Notes: a model not told the origin generated them from the sequence alone. A stretch of DNA of 64,000 nucleotides from Sipunculus nudus (GCA_026874595.1 CM049313.1:63678159-63742158), one strand, 5' to 3'. Shown: positions 37,866 through 50,613, counted from the stretch's first letter. Translations and numbers: made by a program.

Positions 37866-38240
37866 CTGGTATATAGTTTTACATCCACTCCTCCTGCTTT
37901 CATTAGAATATCACCCACTCCTTCAAGAACCAATTCATCCAGTCCTGCAGAATCACTACCCATTCTTCCTGGTGTAATTAGATCAACACCCACTCCTGCA
38001 GTAACCATCACCCTGTCCCGCAGGACCATCACCTTTCCTACAGGAACCGTCATCTAGTCCTGCAGGGACCAACGCTCACTCCTCCCAGTGTCATGCGACC
38101 ATCACCCACTCCCGCAGGAACCATCACAAAGTCCTGAAGGACGATCACCCACTCCATCTGGTGTCATTAGATGACCACCCACTCCTTAAAGATCCCCACC
38201 CAGTCCTGTAGGAGCATCACCCACTCCTCCTGATTTCATA
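37866..38240 (-). repeat. Minisatellite family, locus 1 (CATCACCCACTCC units)
   Basis: Imperfect units of about 22-50 bp built from ACCATCACCCACTCC, (C)GCAGGA and TGGTGTCATTAGAT, roughly ten copies. The same unit in the other orientation makes up 53346-53480. Confidence 0.85.
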
Positions 38241-39689
38241 AGATCATATATATTCATGTATATCGAATATCTGAATAGTTTTGGGGACACAAGTTTGTTC
38301 GGATATTTTAGGTTACAGATATGGGAGGTACATTTTTTTCCATAAGTATACTATTACTACAGCCGTACAGGTACTCATGAGCGTATAACTAGGTTTCAAT
38401 ATGTTAATTCTGATCTTGCCTGTAATGTTATCTCATCAGGACATTTTTTCTAAATCTTATTTTTATTTAAAAAAAAACAGCAAACTGTTACAATCATTAT
38501 AATCTATTATAAAGATAAGTAACTTTCTGTATACGTATACAGCTTGCAAGGTAGCATTTATATCCAATGGATTGACTGTTTTTGACCCAAGCCAAGTTAA
38601 ACCATCTATGGGAAGTAATATAAATGATTTTAGATATATCTTAGTATGACGCACTTGTGTCATCTCTTTGGTTCAAGCAGCTATTTATTTCATATATCGC
38701 AGGTGAAGATCGTAGGCTACGTAAAATACCCCAGGTGTAGACCGCTGATATATATCTAAATCACGGTGCGGATTTCACAGTCAGTCACGGCACAGAAAAC
38801 TTTCACGTTGTAAGTTTGTGAAAACTGACCGGGTATTGAGATCAGAGAGCCAAACTGATGACATAGAAAACTCAGTATGATGATCTTTACCAAACTATAA
38901 GTTAGTTAACGAACGGAGAAGCACAAATAAGCAATCATAGAAAGAACAACACAAGAGGGACAGTGTTACGTAAGTACACGTACAGGTGATCGGATCAATA
39001 CATGCACCGTAATGACTTAGCGATACAGGCTCTCAATAACCCATTAAGCTTTATAAGATGCGCCATTTGTTAATCTTTACGGGCGAGTGAAAGCCACTCA
39101 GCTAGTTATCCTCGGAGTCACATTCGGTAATTTCAGAAAATATTTTCAGAATGTCGTATTTCAATTTTTCGTTTAAGAAGAATTCTCTAGTTGCATAAAA
39201 AATCAGTTGTACCCAACAGGTGCGTGTTTTTTATCTTATTTAGTTCGTATCTTCTAGTACCTTGAACCTGAACGCTTTTTTCTTAACCTTGCGTGGCAAC
39301 AGGATAAGTGTCTTCGGCATAATACGTCGACAGTATCAACGGCTCTATCGTCGTTTTCGAGTGCTTTTTATGAGCCATGTAGTAGCTTTTTCCGAGGTGC
39401 TGCTGTGTGTCTAAACAACAGATGACTTGCGTCCGACATAGCACACAGACTTACTACACCCGTGCATTCAATTGGCCCGTTGAGCACCCGAGGCACAGAG
39501 AGGCTGGGGAAGGGATTATTTCTTAGATCTCAAGCGTTACCTGACACCTTCGTATGTTAATAAAATTTTACCCAACTAGATTCATCTTATTTAATAGAGA
39601 TAAATTTCGGTTCCTCAATTTGAATGTCAGAAAATAGCGAATATTCGGGAAAACGAGATACGGAAATTCCAGGTTCTGCTGTATTGTAA
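38241..39689. other. Non-coding stretch
   Basis: No gene or clear repeat seen. It may include the 3' part of the neighbouring LINE remnant. Confidence 0.45.
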
Positions 39690-40335
39690 ATGTAAATTGG
39701 TATTCAATTTTTACAGCAAACCTTTGTGCCATACCCTGCCAAATGCGTTTGAAGCATTCAGTGAAACGTAAAGTTTTTTCTGTCCCATATCAATTGCCTT
39801 TGAAACTATATCATACATATCACAGAGTTGATAGGTACATTAATTATCTGGCATAAAAGCTACTCGAAGAGAGGTAAACTCTGGTTTTTACGCAGGTTAT
39901 AAAAAACATATTTCAACACACACTTTGCTCAAGCAATTTAGCAGCATGACTGGTCGATAGTTACCAAGTTCTTGCTTATACTGCCCTTCTTATATATGGG
40001 TAATTTTCCATACTTCGGCGAAGCTCATGCATTTGAGCGACCAGTTTAACAGGATGGCTAAGCTCTTGGTTATAGAATGTGCACCGAATTATAGCATACG
40101 TTAGGTGATTCCATCTTGACCACAAGCTTTAATAACATTTAGAGTAATTGAATAATCCAATACGTCCTGTTCCGATATTACAATTTTTCCAGTACCCCAT
40201 ATACCGACTTAGTTTGCATGAGTAGTGAGTCATTATCTGTTACAATAGACGCTATTTCAATGAAGTATGTGTTAAATTGTACAGCCTTTTCGAGATCATC
40301 AGCAACAATATCATCCCAAACATGAATGGGTGGGA
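39690..40335 (-). pseudogene. Degenerate non-LTR (LINE) reverse transcriptase fragment
   Basis: Minus-strand translation gives, in LINE order, DDLEKAVQFNTYFIEIASI (connector before the RT domain, about 40300-40240), GNYRPVMLLNCLSKV (about 39966-39924, the NYRPVSLL..SK motif) and YDIVSKAID then NAFGRVWHKGLL (about 39810-39716, the region of motif A, usually D.SKAFDRVWH.GLL). Several stops and frame changes lie between, and the motif A aspartate position reads Asn, so it cannot encode an active enzyme. The wording of the motifs fits Jockey/CR1-type mollusc LINEs; the clade is inference. Confidence 0.85.
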
Positions 40336-41121
40336 CAGAGTATATAAATATATTGTCTTATAATGGTCTTGTTTGACTCTAGAAAAGATAAACTATCAGG
40401 TTATAAATGTCAAATTTTATTTAAAAGTTTTCCAAAAAAGGCCAAGATTCAGAATTTTTATAGATGTTAATACATAAAAATAAACACTGCCACCTGCCTT
40501 TTGCAATATGCCAGCATGGAGATCTCGAACCTTTGAGATTTCGTATTTTCGAATGCGCGAGCTTGGACCTCAGGTCAGACGAATCACGGTAGATAACCAA
40601 TAGAACAAAATATCTCATCAAGCATTGAGATCCTTTCAATAATCTAACCAACAATTACTAGAATTAATTTAATATTCAAGGAGGTTAAGAAATAAAATGG
40701 AAAATATATGCATAACGTGATATTTTTCGTTTTAATATAAACATTCGTTTATTTTTATTCATCACAAGGTTTCTTTTTGTTATATCATCAAAGTAAAAAA
40801 AAAAAAAAACATTTTTTTTTAATTCGGGGCTGAATCATTCGAAATTATAAATTTTCTTCTACATCTATATTTTTATCATTTAAATAAATCAACACAAACA
40901 TGAAATTTGCAATACTACAATCTCTGGTTTGGGGCGGGGCCACACCACCTGAATTATTTTTTTGATAGCCTGTTGCAGTCAAAGGCCACGCCACATAATT
41001 AGGGTGGCCTGCCTGCGGCTTCAAGTACCCTGCTGGTCACAGGTTTTCCCGGGAAGATGGGTCCCAGTTGGCATAATTGTTCTCATAACTCATAAATGTC
41101 CATGCATAACTTTGTATAAAT
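40336..41121. other. Non-coding stretch
   Basis: AT-rich sequence with A and T runs at about 40796-40820. Upstream parts of the LINE may be here but no motif is recognisable. Confidence 0.45.
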
Positions 41122-41341
41122 CAGAAGCGATCCAAGGGGTGGGTGGGGGGGGGGGGGGGGTCCAGGGGGTTCGGACCCCCCCCCCCCCCTTTTTCATCAG
41201 AAACAAGGTTTTTTAAGGGCTACAGACAAAATTTTGCCCCCTGGAGACCCCCTTTTTCAGACCTGAGGACCTTTTTTTAGGGTTTTTATTTGTCCTCCTC
41301 GGTTGAACCCTCCCTTTTCCTAAATCCTGGATCCGCCCCTG
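41122..41341 (-). mobile_element. hAT-like MITE, copy 2, inverted, with perfect 5-bp target duplication
   Basis: The same element as 7318-7540 in the opposite orientation: the left end is CAGAAGCGATCCAAGG, and the complement of the right end is CAGGGGCGGATCCAGG. The flanks are TAAAT at 41117-41121 and 41342-41346. Shared interior words (on the complement) include GAGGACAAAT, AACCCTAAAAAAAGGTCCTC and AAAATTTTGTC. Both copies carry G and C runs next to the ends. Confidence 0.85.
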
Positions 41342-41442
41342 TAAATAGTCGGATCAAATGAAAAAAAACTCTAACGACCCTGAAGCTAAAATAAATCTGA
41401 ATTTTTCTTTTTCGTTTGAAAATTCAATTGTTCTAAAATTGA

Positions 41443-41445
<3 letters not shown>

Positions 41446-41505
<60 letters not shown>
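41446..41505. repeat. (TA)n microsatellite
   Basis: About 30 TA dinucleotides. Confidence 0.95.
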
Positions 41506-41510
<5 letters not shown>

Positions 41511-41869
41511 ATGGAATGTGTCACATACCGGGGAAACAGCAAAAAAACTTTTAACATTCAAAATTTCCAGAGAAGAATAAAAAAATCAAAATTTGAGCCT
41601 TTAATTTGAATTTATTGATAGACCACTCATGGGATACATTACAATATTATACTAATTCACCACGATGAAGTGACCTTAGCGTAATATGGGCTTTCATTTC
41701 ATATAAAGTAAGCTGTAGCAGCATCTGGTGGAAAGGCTGTGCCAGGACCTCCGGTCTTCCGGCCGTGACCTCCAGCTTTTACCAAGACGCACTTTTTTGT
41801 ATACATCTGATTGACATTTGCATGTGGATGGTGCAAGATTGTTGCTTGTAGCAAGTTTAGGATTTAGGC

Positions 41870-42330
41870 TCAGCTGACTGAAAGTCTCCTGTCCGTCCGT
41901 CTGTTTGTATATCTGTATGTCCACATATTTATTTCCAGATGATAACTCTAGTTTGGATTGACATATTAATTACAAACTTGACTTATATATATGACTTACC
42001 AATAATGTAAGAACCCTTATGATTTAAGGGTCAAAAGGTCAAAGGATAAAGTCACAGGACCCGCTTCTTTATGAGATTGTGGATGCATTTAAGCCAAATC
42101 TTTCATCCCAAACCTTCCGTCTTCCACGTGGCGCACATGGCAATAAGGGAAGGTTCCTTTTGAATTTGGGGTCACTAGGTCAAATGTCAAGGTCACAGAG
42201 CCCATCCATTAAAAAATAAATTTATGGATGAAAACTCCAGTTTGGGTAGACGATGGGCTTCTTACTGATCACAGAACCCTTATTTAAAAAAAAACTCACA
42301 AACCTATATCCTTAAAGATCAATTCAGCTG
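41870..42330 (+). repeat. Dispersed repeat with GTCCGTCCG head and GGTCAAGGTCA body, copy 1
   Basis: It begins CTCAGCTGACTG..GTCCGTCCGTCTG and then shares long stretches with 58690-59370: TTTGGATTGACATATT, AATAATGTAAGAACC, TTGTGGATGCATTT, CATCCCAAACCTTC and TTATGGATGA.AACTCCAG. It contains GGTCAAAAGGTCAAAGG and AGGTCAAATGTCAAGGTCAC. No coding capacity. Confidence 0.8.
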
Positions 42331-42430
42331 AGCGTCTAGTCTCATGTTTCCCTAGTTCTTTATGTGTAAGCTGTATTTTTATTTAATATTTTGGGTTCTT
42401 TAAAGCTGTATACGGTTTCTAGTCAGCCTG

Positions 42431-45400
42431 GGGCCTGTTGCATAAAATTTCCGCAAATCGCAAAGTTGCCATGGGTTTGCGTTGGAAATTGCGAAGCTCT
42501 TGCGACGGTTGCATAAAACATGACGCAAATTTCACGTACTTGCCACGCACTTGCGACGGGATTGACGCAATTTATGCTTCACGTGTCGTGTATTCTTGGA
42601 TTCTGCCGGCACGTACACTTGTTCGAATAAGGCGATTCCATGTGCCTCCTAGGTAGTGTCAAACTATGTGTCTCCTAGGCAGGGAAAAAGTCGTGTAACC
42701 ACCTTCGATAAGTACACATTTAAACTTCGATTTTAAAAGCAGATAGTTTTTGTGACAACGTTAAACAAAAAACACCCTTGAAGGTCCTAAAATATATAAT
42801 TGCAAGAATAAGTATTCATCTTTATAATTCGTTAACAACTATAAAACACATTGTAAATAATATTGAACAAAATGTCAAACTGGGAAAATACATATGTCCG
42901 CAACAAGAATTGAAACATCGCCAAGGGCGCCAAGGGCATTTTTAATTCACATGCATCTTTCATACATGTACGAATATATGTTATATAAGGTGAGGCCTAT
43001 ACGTATCGTATCGAATCCGAAATGATATCACCTGTGGAATATTGTTTAACATTGTTTATATTTTACTGACATAGAATTATCAGCTATGCAAATTAGGTAT
43101 CCAATTATCATATTAACATATCATTTGTCAATTGTTTCATTATTGTAATATATATGTTTAATATATAAATTTTTATCCCCAAGAAACTTTAAGATTTCCC
43201 CATTTTCTCTTCGTTTAGCCCCCCCCCCCCCTTCCTAATTAAAAAACATGAATTGATTTCCCTACATATGCACATATACCAAACAAGATCCAGCCTATTA
43301 ACATTCTTATATTCACACAACTGACAGTTCGTATTCATAATTATATTTAAGTTTAACATATGTATACCATAATGTATGAACAGTTAGGAGGTAATGAAAA
43401 AAGTAACCTTTTGCAGTTTCACCGTTACAGCTAAGCTGTGTAATTTCCAAATAATATCTACAAGAAGAAGCCTTGTTATTTTACTATATGGCACTGGAAT
43501 TTCTTTAAGTTCTTCCAAGTTTCCGATTTCGAGTACTTCTCATTTCGAATAAATGGCCTTGAAAATGGTAACGTTTAAAAATTTCATATAGTTTTACGCT
43601 AGTTGGCACCAATTTTAACTTTCCACTTTGAACATCTCTAGAATTCTCTACATCCGACTGTAATTAAGGATTTGGGCGTGGTCAAAAATAGCGTTATTCC
43701 GCTTTAAACGTTTTCGATTCACGCTTCGTTGTCATCAAACTCTCTCCGAAACTTGATAGGAGAATGTTCCCGGGGTACTGTTGTGTCGCATCTGAGCGCC
43801 CTAATCGATAGCCGTGACAACCCAACTCAGTAGGCAATCGGATAACTGGGCTAGTAAGCCTACTCAAGTCGTGATACTAGTAATATGGAGGAATGTATCG
43901 CGGTGGTCTTGAATCTGGTTGCATTCATATTGTGGAAAACGGCCCATAATCTCAATATTATGCTTGGAATGGTGAATAAACACAATTGTATATGTATGAG
44001 CTCGCAACCCAAACTGAAACACCGTCTCCATGGACACGGGTCATTTCCTGTGTGGCCTAGCTGCAAGTTGCCTGCGTAACCCGTGCGAGCCATGCTTGTG
44101 TTCATGCGGTCATAAATTCAACAGACAAGGCGAGGGGTTTACCAATGTGCTGGGTTAAACAAGAATTTTTCTCGCTCATATTTGGTATTATTAGAAAGTA
44201 CACAAAAAATGCTATCGTATTGCCTGATTAAGGTTGATTGACAGTGTACCTGTAGCCCATGAAGCGTTGACATAAATGACGAAAAAAAAAATTTGCATCT
44301 TCATAAGGCCTTATAATGCGATCCTCAGACGTAGATGTCATGACACTCTGGCGCTAGTAATCTGTTCGTATGCCAGAGGGTCAATATGACGCTACCTAAT
44401 CGACACTGACAGGTTTATTTATTAAAGCTTATCGATGCGACTCATAAGTTTTGGCATTATGCGCACACATTAAAACCCGGATTTGTCAGGCCACATTTCG
44501 AAGTTATGATCGTACCGCTGCATTTTTTTAGCTCAGCTTACTATAATTTATCTAAGCTATAGCGATGGTCCTTTGTCCGTCTGGCCGGACGTCCGTAAAC
44601 AAACAACGTTTTGAATTGGACCTTTATGAATTTGAAATAAACTCTGTCAGCTTTTAAATCTCATTTGAAAACTCATTAGTGTAGTCAATGAATTTATGTG
44701 ATACGAATTCTCTTAAAACGTTGTTGTAGTTATTAACTTAATTTTGTAATTTTTGAGTTTCTTATTGTAAAATTAACCAATATCGTTCCAATTGTAACCT
44801 TTTAGTCATGTATAAAGCGTTTAGGGCACCATTTCTGGTGGATTTTACGCTTTATAGAATAAATAAATATCAATTATTAATTTTATTATCAAATTATGAT
44901 TATTATTATTTGGCATAAAAATATGTACATTACAATTTAAATTTAACAGTGAACAGATGTTCTTGGGACCATGTGCCAGTCTATAACTATATGAAAACCA
45001 AGGCTCCATATACATATTTTCTCTATTACAAATTCTGTAAATGAGATATTGTAAGAAAAAGAATATGGCGCACATAATTTGTATATTATGATGTATGAAT
45101 ATTATGTATTTCTAAAGAACGTCTGTTTACATTATATTATGAGAGAATATTTATATGTAATGCTGGAAAGGTTTAAATATTAATTTATGAAACAAATATC
45201 TTAGTGTTTATGCAAAATTAGAGCTAGATATAAATTTTTGTCAACAGCGGCCGTAATAATATAACAAACATATTCCAATATCTTGATTTAAACAAACAGT
45301 GAACAAATATTATTTACATTTATTTTTGGATTAAATGGTGCTGCGATGGGCTTGCGACCCCGATTTTGTCGTCGCAAATTTTGGGTGTTTTGCGACACAT

Positions 45401-45494
45401 CGCAACTCTGCAACAGTTTTATGCAACCGACATTTCTGCTTGCGACCCTGTTGCGACGCCTCACAGCCTTGCGATGCCTTTATGCAACAGGCCC
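42431..45494. mobile_element. 3.06-kb terminal-inverted-repeat element, no transposase seen
   Basis: The left end is GGGCCTGTTGCATAAA and the complement of the right end is identical over 16 bases. The flanks are CTG at 42428-42430 and 45495-45497. Both arms are packed with TTGCGAC/TCGCAA and GTTGCATAAAAC words over about 150-180 bp, as subterminal repeats of DNA transposons. The interior contains a 560-bp repeat also present elsewhere (43830-44390), a GTCCG-rich repeat head (44521-44640) and no transposase frame. It is either non-autonomous or a short MITE split by later insertions. The superfamily is unassigned; PIF/Harbinger-like by end sequence is a guess. Confidence 0.7.
43830..44390 (+). 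repeat. Dispersed 560-bp repeat, copy A
   Basis: It matches the complement of 52785-53345 almost throughout: GGCAATCGGATAA, GTAAGCCTACTC, GGCCCATAATCTCAATATTA, CGTGCGAGCCATGCTTGT, TCATGCGGTCATAAATTCAA, GAGGGGTTTAC and GACACTCTGGCGCTAGTAAT. Near its end CTCTGGC and GCCAGAG form a 7-bp hairpin. No coding frame is shared by the two copies. Confidence 0.85.
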
Positions 45495-45497
45495 CTG

Positions 45498-45673
45498 GTC
45501 AGAGGTCAGCCGGGCCAACCTGCAACCGCACGGAACCCGCGCTGAACCCGCGGCAGTCACGCTCTGACCTTTCACTTGTAGCGAGCTGGGGGCTATGATT
45601 GGCTGTTAGAACTGAAGGGAGCGGTTGACCGGCGCTGGCTGAAAACGCATTTCACTTTGGCGATCATCGAGAG
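45498..45673 (+). promoter_or_regulatory. Candidate promoter and first non-coding exon of the AMN1-like gene
   Basis: This stretch is clearly richer in GC and CpG than its surroundings and ends in a good splice donor, CGAGAG|GTGAGC, at 45673. It lies upstream of the AMN1-like gene on the same strand. Its only ATG runs into a stop after four codons, so if transcribed it is untranslated. Confidence 0.35.
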
Positions 45674-46216
45674 GTGAGCATGTCATAGCCGGGTTCCCGT
45701 TTTCAAGACAGGTTAACGTGAGATAACAATTCTGGGCTGCGATCAAGTATTGTCAGGGTAACTTTATGCTGTAGACGGTAGACTTTTCGCATATGGGAAC
45801 AGGACAGGTTAATTAATTTCAGCGTTAGATATAGATATAAATCAGTTCATCAGTTCATATCAGTCGATCGGTTGTGGCCAGTAACAGTTACACGTTGTTT
45901 ATGGACGTTTTTTTAAACGGTTTTAGACAAATAATGCTGTCATTTCCCAATTCTTCCTAAACTCACGGAATTATTATCCATTTGTCGACTGACAGTTATA
46001 CTATCGTGCAGCCCTCGTCGTGGTATCAAACACTGACGTGAAAATATCTCACCAGTCTTAAATATTTAACAGGACTGAGTGCATGACAAGCGGGGCAACC
46101 AGCAAGCCTGCTGAGAACGCCCATGCCCGGATTAATTTATTTGGGCCAGGTTTTCGGGTTATAACAAAAGGGGGTAAAATCTTTACATTACTCTAACATC
46201 TGTAACCTCCAAAAGC

Positions 46217-48525
46217 ATGACGTTTGCTAGCCGCCGACGGCGACGCAACAGGTTTCATGTTTCCACATTGCGTCTGTCACTAAAAAAAAGAGCAATTGAG
46301 TAGTCCATTCTTATGGGCTAGACGTTTGCATGAATTTTAAACGCAAGACAAGAAAACTTTGGAGTGGAGCTCGACTTGTCAAGATTCTATCTACTGTAGT
46401 CTCAAGTTCGTAACGGATGCTAAGACATTGTCACATGCAAAATCAGAATAATAGCACTGTCAGCAGTTTTTATATACCAGACATACGTCTGATGATACTC
46501 TGATTATTTCATGGAAACACAAGAAAAGTGAATCAACAATGGTTAATAAATGTTCTATTTCACGGAAACATTTTATATTTAAATTATTTTTTTTATAAAT
46601 AATAAGAATTACAGTAATATGAATATTAAAATATGATATTATATTTATAATGGCTAATGATATAAATGAAAATGGAGTTGAACGACAGGACAAAAAGACA
46701 TCCCGGGAAATAGCGTGGGACAAGAGCGGAGGTAAATGTGAATTTCGTTTAAGTAAAACACTGGCGTACATCCTGTGGTATGGAGCGGAAAAAGAGGGAC
46801 CTGGTTGAGCTTGAAGGAGGTATTACTACTACTACTAATAAAAAGAAATGAAAATAATGTTTTATTGCAGAGTATGTCAGGGGGATATACCCTCCGATGG
46901 TCTGAAACTTTTTGAAAATTTAGGTGGTAATGATATAAAGTGAGGGTATAGTTTCAGCGCTCTTCTCTGGTACTAAGCATTTAATTTTCTATTTCACAAA
47001 TTTCTTCAGGCTGAAAAAGGGTGGGTACCCCTTTTGCTTCCCTGTTAAATGCTTGTTGTTATGTATTTTGTGTCTTTCAGCTTTGATAGGTTTACATGTA
47101 TTGTTGCGATACAAGCCATTTCCATGATTTTTGGATTTTCTAGAATTCAAAGAGTACATTTACTACGTCATCACATCCCCTATCAGATGCTGGAAGCCAC
47201 TGAAAATTCTACCTTATACAGAAACACAAAACGGATCGAGAAGAAAAATGCGAACGGGAGGGTGTATGTCAGAGCTGTACATGGATGTAATATGGAATGT
47301 GTGAGTGTAGAAAATCATTGGAAGAAAAATTAAACTATTGATTAAAAATCATTCATATTTTTCATGTTTTTTAAATGTTTGAAATCAGTATTGCGGATGT
47401 TTGAGGGTCTTGGAATTAGCAAGCTCTGCATGAATTCTTGTATGACTTACTCTGTAAAAAGAAATTCATTCTCAATAAAGTTTGGATGGTGTCAGTTTTT
47501 TATATCATATAATAATGATACAGAATTTAAAAGCAATATATTGTGATATAGTTAATCTGCATATTGTGCAGGAACTCCAGCACTCTTCATCATATATATG
47601 ATAACCGTGATTTCTACCATGTCTCTGGGACTACTTATAAGCCGGAAAATATCAAATTTTTTTGGAGAACGCGTACAATTCTGTCAGTTCATATGGAACA
47701 CCATCATTTTGAACATCAAATACCTATATATCTTTTATGAAAAAATAATTTCCGTGTTTCATACGGAATATCATTCGAATCACTAAAATAAAGACTATCC
47801 TTGGAATATAATGATTTTCTGAACACAGAAACGCCCTGGTGATGCTATTACTTTCAAGTAATAATCCTAAAAGGGCATGTTAGTGTAACAAACTGTTACC
47901 AAAAATGCATGTCCTGATATCACAATAATACGGAAGTTAATGCTATTTGATTTTCCATATTTTATATCATAACATTCTTTGCCATCTCTCTTTAAACATT
48001 TAAACTATTTGTTTTCTGTATCTGCAACCAATCAAATGAAGATAGACTGGTTGTCCTGCTGCTAGACATGTATTTTATTTATGTATTTGTGATAACAGAG
48101 GAGTACACGAACCCGTGAACCTGTGTTTTTTAAGAGACAAGATGGCAGTTTGTTACTAGTTGGCTCTAACTGTGCTATACTTCAATATACAGTAAAACCT
48201 GTGTAATCACATCACCTGTTGAAAGTTTTCAAAATTCACGGGTGGTGTTATAAGACAGGTTGTCTTTTCTGCAGGTTACACTCGACTTGAATCTTTCAGA
48301 ATCCGGTCCATGAAGGCAGCCAAGTCCCACGGCTTCTGGACAGCTGCCTAGCCTACATCAGTAACAACATTACAAAATATGATTTGTCAACGTTTCCTGA
48401 TGAATTCCTTGTGAGGTATGTGGTGATAAAAAATAAATCTAATTTTAATGCATTTATCACAGTACAGGTATATATATATATGGTGATAAAAAATAAATCT
48501 AATTTTAATGCATTTATCACAGTAC

Positions 48526-48579
<54 letters not shown>

Positions 48580-50613
48580 ATACATATACATGTCACAGTA
48601 CATAAAAAATGTATTTTTTTATCAAATATTGTGGTTCAGTTTTCTGACTAATATCAGTATGTAAGAATACCGACATAAACCTGATAACGCCACAATGAAA
48701 GTATGTATATTGTGGTTATATAGATATGACAATTATACATTTAGTAACTGATTAAAGCATTATCATTGCTTAATATTGTCCTTTAAATACAGAAAATATA
48801 TGTCTAGTCCACAATAGAAGTAAAAATTCAAGGTTTTCTAATTTGTAACTGCTTAAAGCTTTTTCTTTTTTGAATATTGTACTTTAAATACAGAAAATAT
48901 ATGTGTGGTCCACAATAGAAGCGAGGTTTCCCATTTTGTAGTTTGGGCACATTGATATAAATTTTCAAAGATTATTAGGGGTAGGTTTACTGAGATATGA
49001 ACAAAACCACACCCCTCCAGGCAAATGCTTTCCTTGCCCCTAACCCAAAACAAGAACTCCGAATAATATTACACTCCATCCAGCCCCCAACCCTCCCTCA
49101 GAATATCAGATCAGTGTTATGGATTATATATACGGTAATTTTGGGAGTACCTGTGGGTCATTTGTTTGTCTATATCTTACAGTTATAAGATATTTTGTTG
49201 ATTCTCAGTGACGCATTTCCTTTTTAAAATTCAAGTGATCTGATCCTGAGGTTTAAGAGACAAAAGAAACTGACCAGGAAGGCGCTGGATAGCTTACTCA
49301 GCTCCAGGATGGAGCACCTTCACCTGGACGGGGCATACGTAACTGAAGGAATGATCAAGCTAGTGGCCACCAGGTGTCCTCAGCTGAGGGTCCTCAACCT
49401 CTGTGACTGTGGATATGTCATTACTGATCATCTCATGGAAGAACTACTCAAGGTACGAAGGAAATCTTATAAAAAGCTTGCGTCTCATAGATAAAGATAA
49501 ATGTACAGATGATAAACAAACATAACTGGCCCAGATCTTCTTTCACTAAGGTTGAATTATTTTTCATTCCACTGTCTGATCATGTTAGAAATTAGTTCCA
49601 GACATGATTATAAGTAATGGCTACAACCCTCTGTCTGGAATGAATCGGACGCCTGCTCTGTCTGACCAGAATACTGTCTGTCAGTTAAATCAGTGTTATA
49701 CTCTGCTATACAGGCACTGACTGGCCAAAAGGAAAATTAAATTTTCTGTAATAACAAAACTCTGCTGATTTTGATCCACATGATGGTGGTGTCTCATAAA
49801 ACTCAGCGCCGCTAAACATTATGTGTGGAATCATCATCAGTGCGGTGTTACTCAGTAAAAAAATTAATCTAAAATAATCATAATTTGACCATACCCATTA
49901 GCAGTTAACCTAAAACAATGATACAAAACTCTTCTGAGGCCAATGTTCTAAAATTCGTGCACCAACTTGGCCCATTTGACTGTGATAGCTCTAGTTTCTA
50001 TACATCAAAGTGAATGTGGGGGGGGGGGGGGGGGGGGAACTACATCGGCCCTGTTGAACATTTGGTTACATATTCTAATAACCTGTTGCGGTTGAACATC
50101 CCACTTACAATTTATTTACTAAGTATTGTTGGAAATGTTCTTGGGGAAAAGTAGACTTTTTTTTTTAATTTCTGAATTTGAGTCATGTTATGGACAAGCC
50201 CATTTAATTAATCAAATTAATGCACCTTTGGTATCCACATTTACATCAAGGTTGTACATTTTTTATTCTCTTTCCAGGAAATCTCCACCATAGAGAGCTT
50301 GAACCTGAAAAACTGCGTCCATCTGACAGACAGAACACTAAATGCGCTGTGTAAAAATGCACCCAATCTCACGCGGCTCGACCTGACCGGGGTTTATTCT
50401 GTCACACAAACAGGCATATTGAACTTAGTTATCCAGTGTCAGCAGCTGAAGATGTTAGACATATATAGCAATAAGAACATAGGTGAGGAGGGAAAGGAGG
50501 CGCTGGTCCAGATCGCTCGCACAAGAGGCATGACTGTGGTACTGAAGGGGCTCGCAGAGGAAGGAGGGGCCCCTGTAGATCCGCAGGCAGCATTCTTCCA
50601 GCGATCGTATTAA
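46217..50613 (+). CDS. AMN1-like leucine-rich-repeat protein
   Basis: Firm exons: 48300-48415, 49236-49452 and 50278-50613 (stop 50611-50613), with AG/GT borders and matching phases (AG+T = Ser; then phase 0). The protein has RLLDSCLAYISNNITKYD at its start, like the LLDLCL opening of AMN1, then cysteine-type LRRs: MEHLHLDGAYVTEGMI, CPQLRVLNLCDCGYVITDH, IESLNLKNCVHLTDRTLNAL, APNLTRLDLTG and QLKMLDIYSNKNIGEEG; the tail ends in QRSY. About 220 residues are visible, slightly shorter than human AMN1 (258). AMN1 and FBXL proteins share this repeat type; the lack of an F-box and the short N-terminus favour AMN1-like. In the first firm exon a stop lies just upstream in frame (48288-48290), so another 5' exon is needed. 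A candidate is 46217-46251 (ATG.. encoding MTFASRRRRRN + 2 bases, donor AACAG|GTTTCA), which fits an alternative acceptor GGCAG at 48319; this part is weak. Human AMN1 function is inferred from yeast Amn1 (mitotic exit control). Confidence 0.8.
48421..48540. repeat. Perfect tandem duplication of 60 bp beside a splice donor
   Basis: 48421-48480 and 48481-48540 are identical base for base. The first copy starts five bases after the donor of the AMN1-like exon. Each unit has an inverted repeat, GTGATAAA..TTTATCAC, and ends in (TA)n, which continues to 48576 after the second copy. Identity implies a very recent event or an assembly artefact. Confidence 0.95.
50018..50037. repeat. Poly-G tract in an intron
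   Basis: About 20 G in the last identified intron of the AMN1-like gene. Confidence 0.95.
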
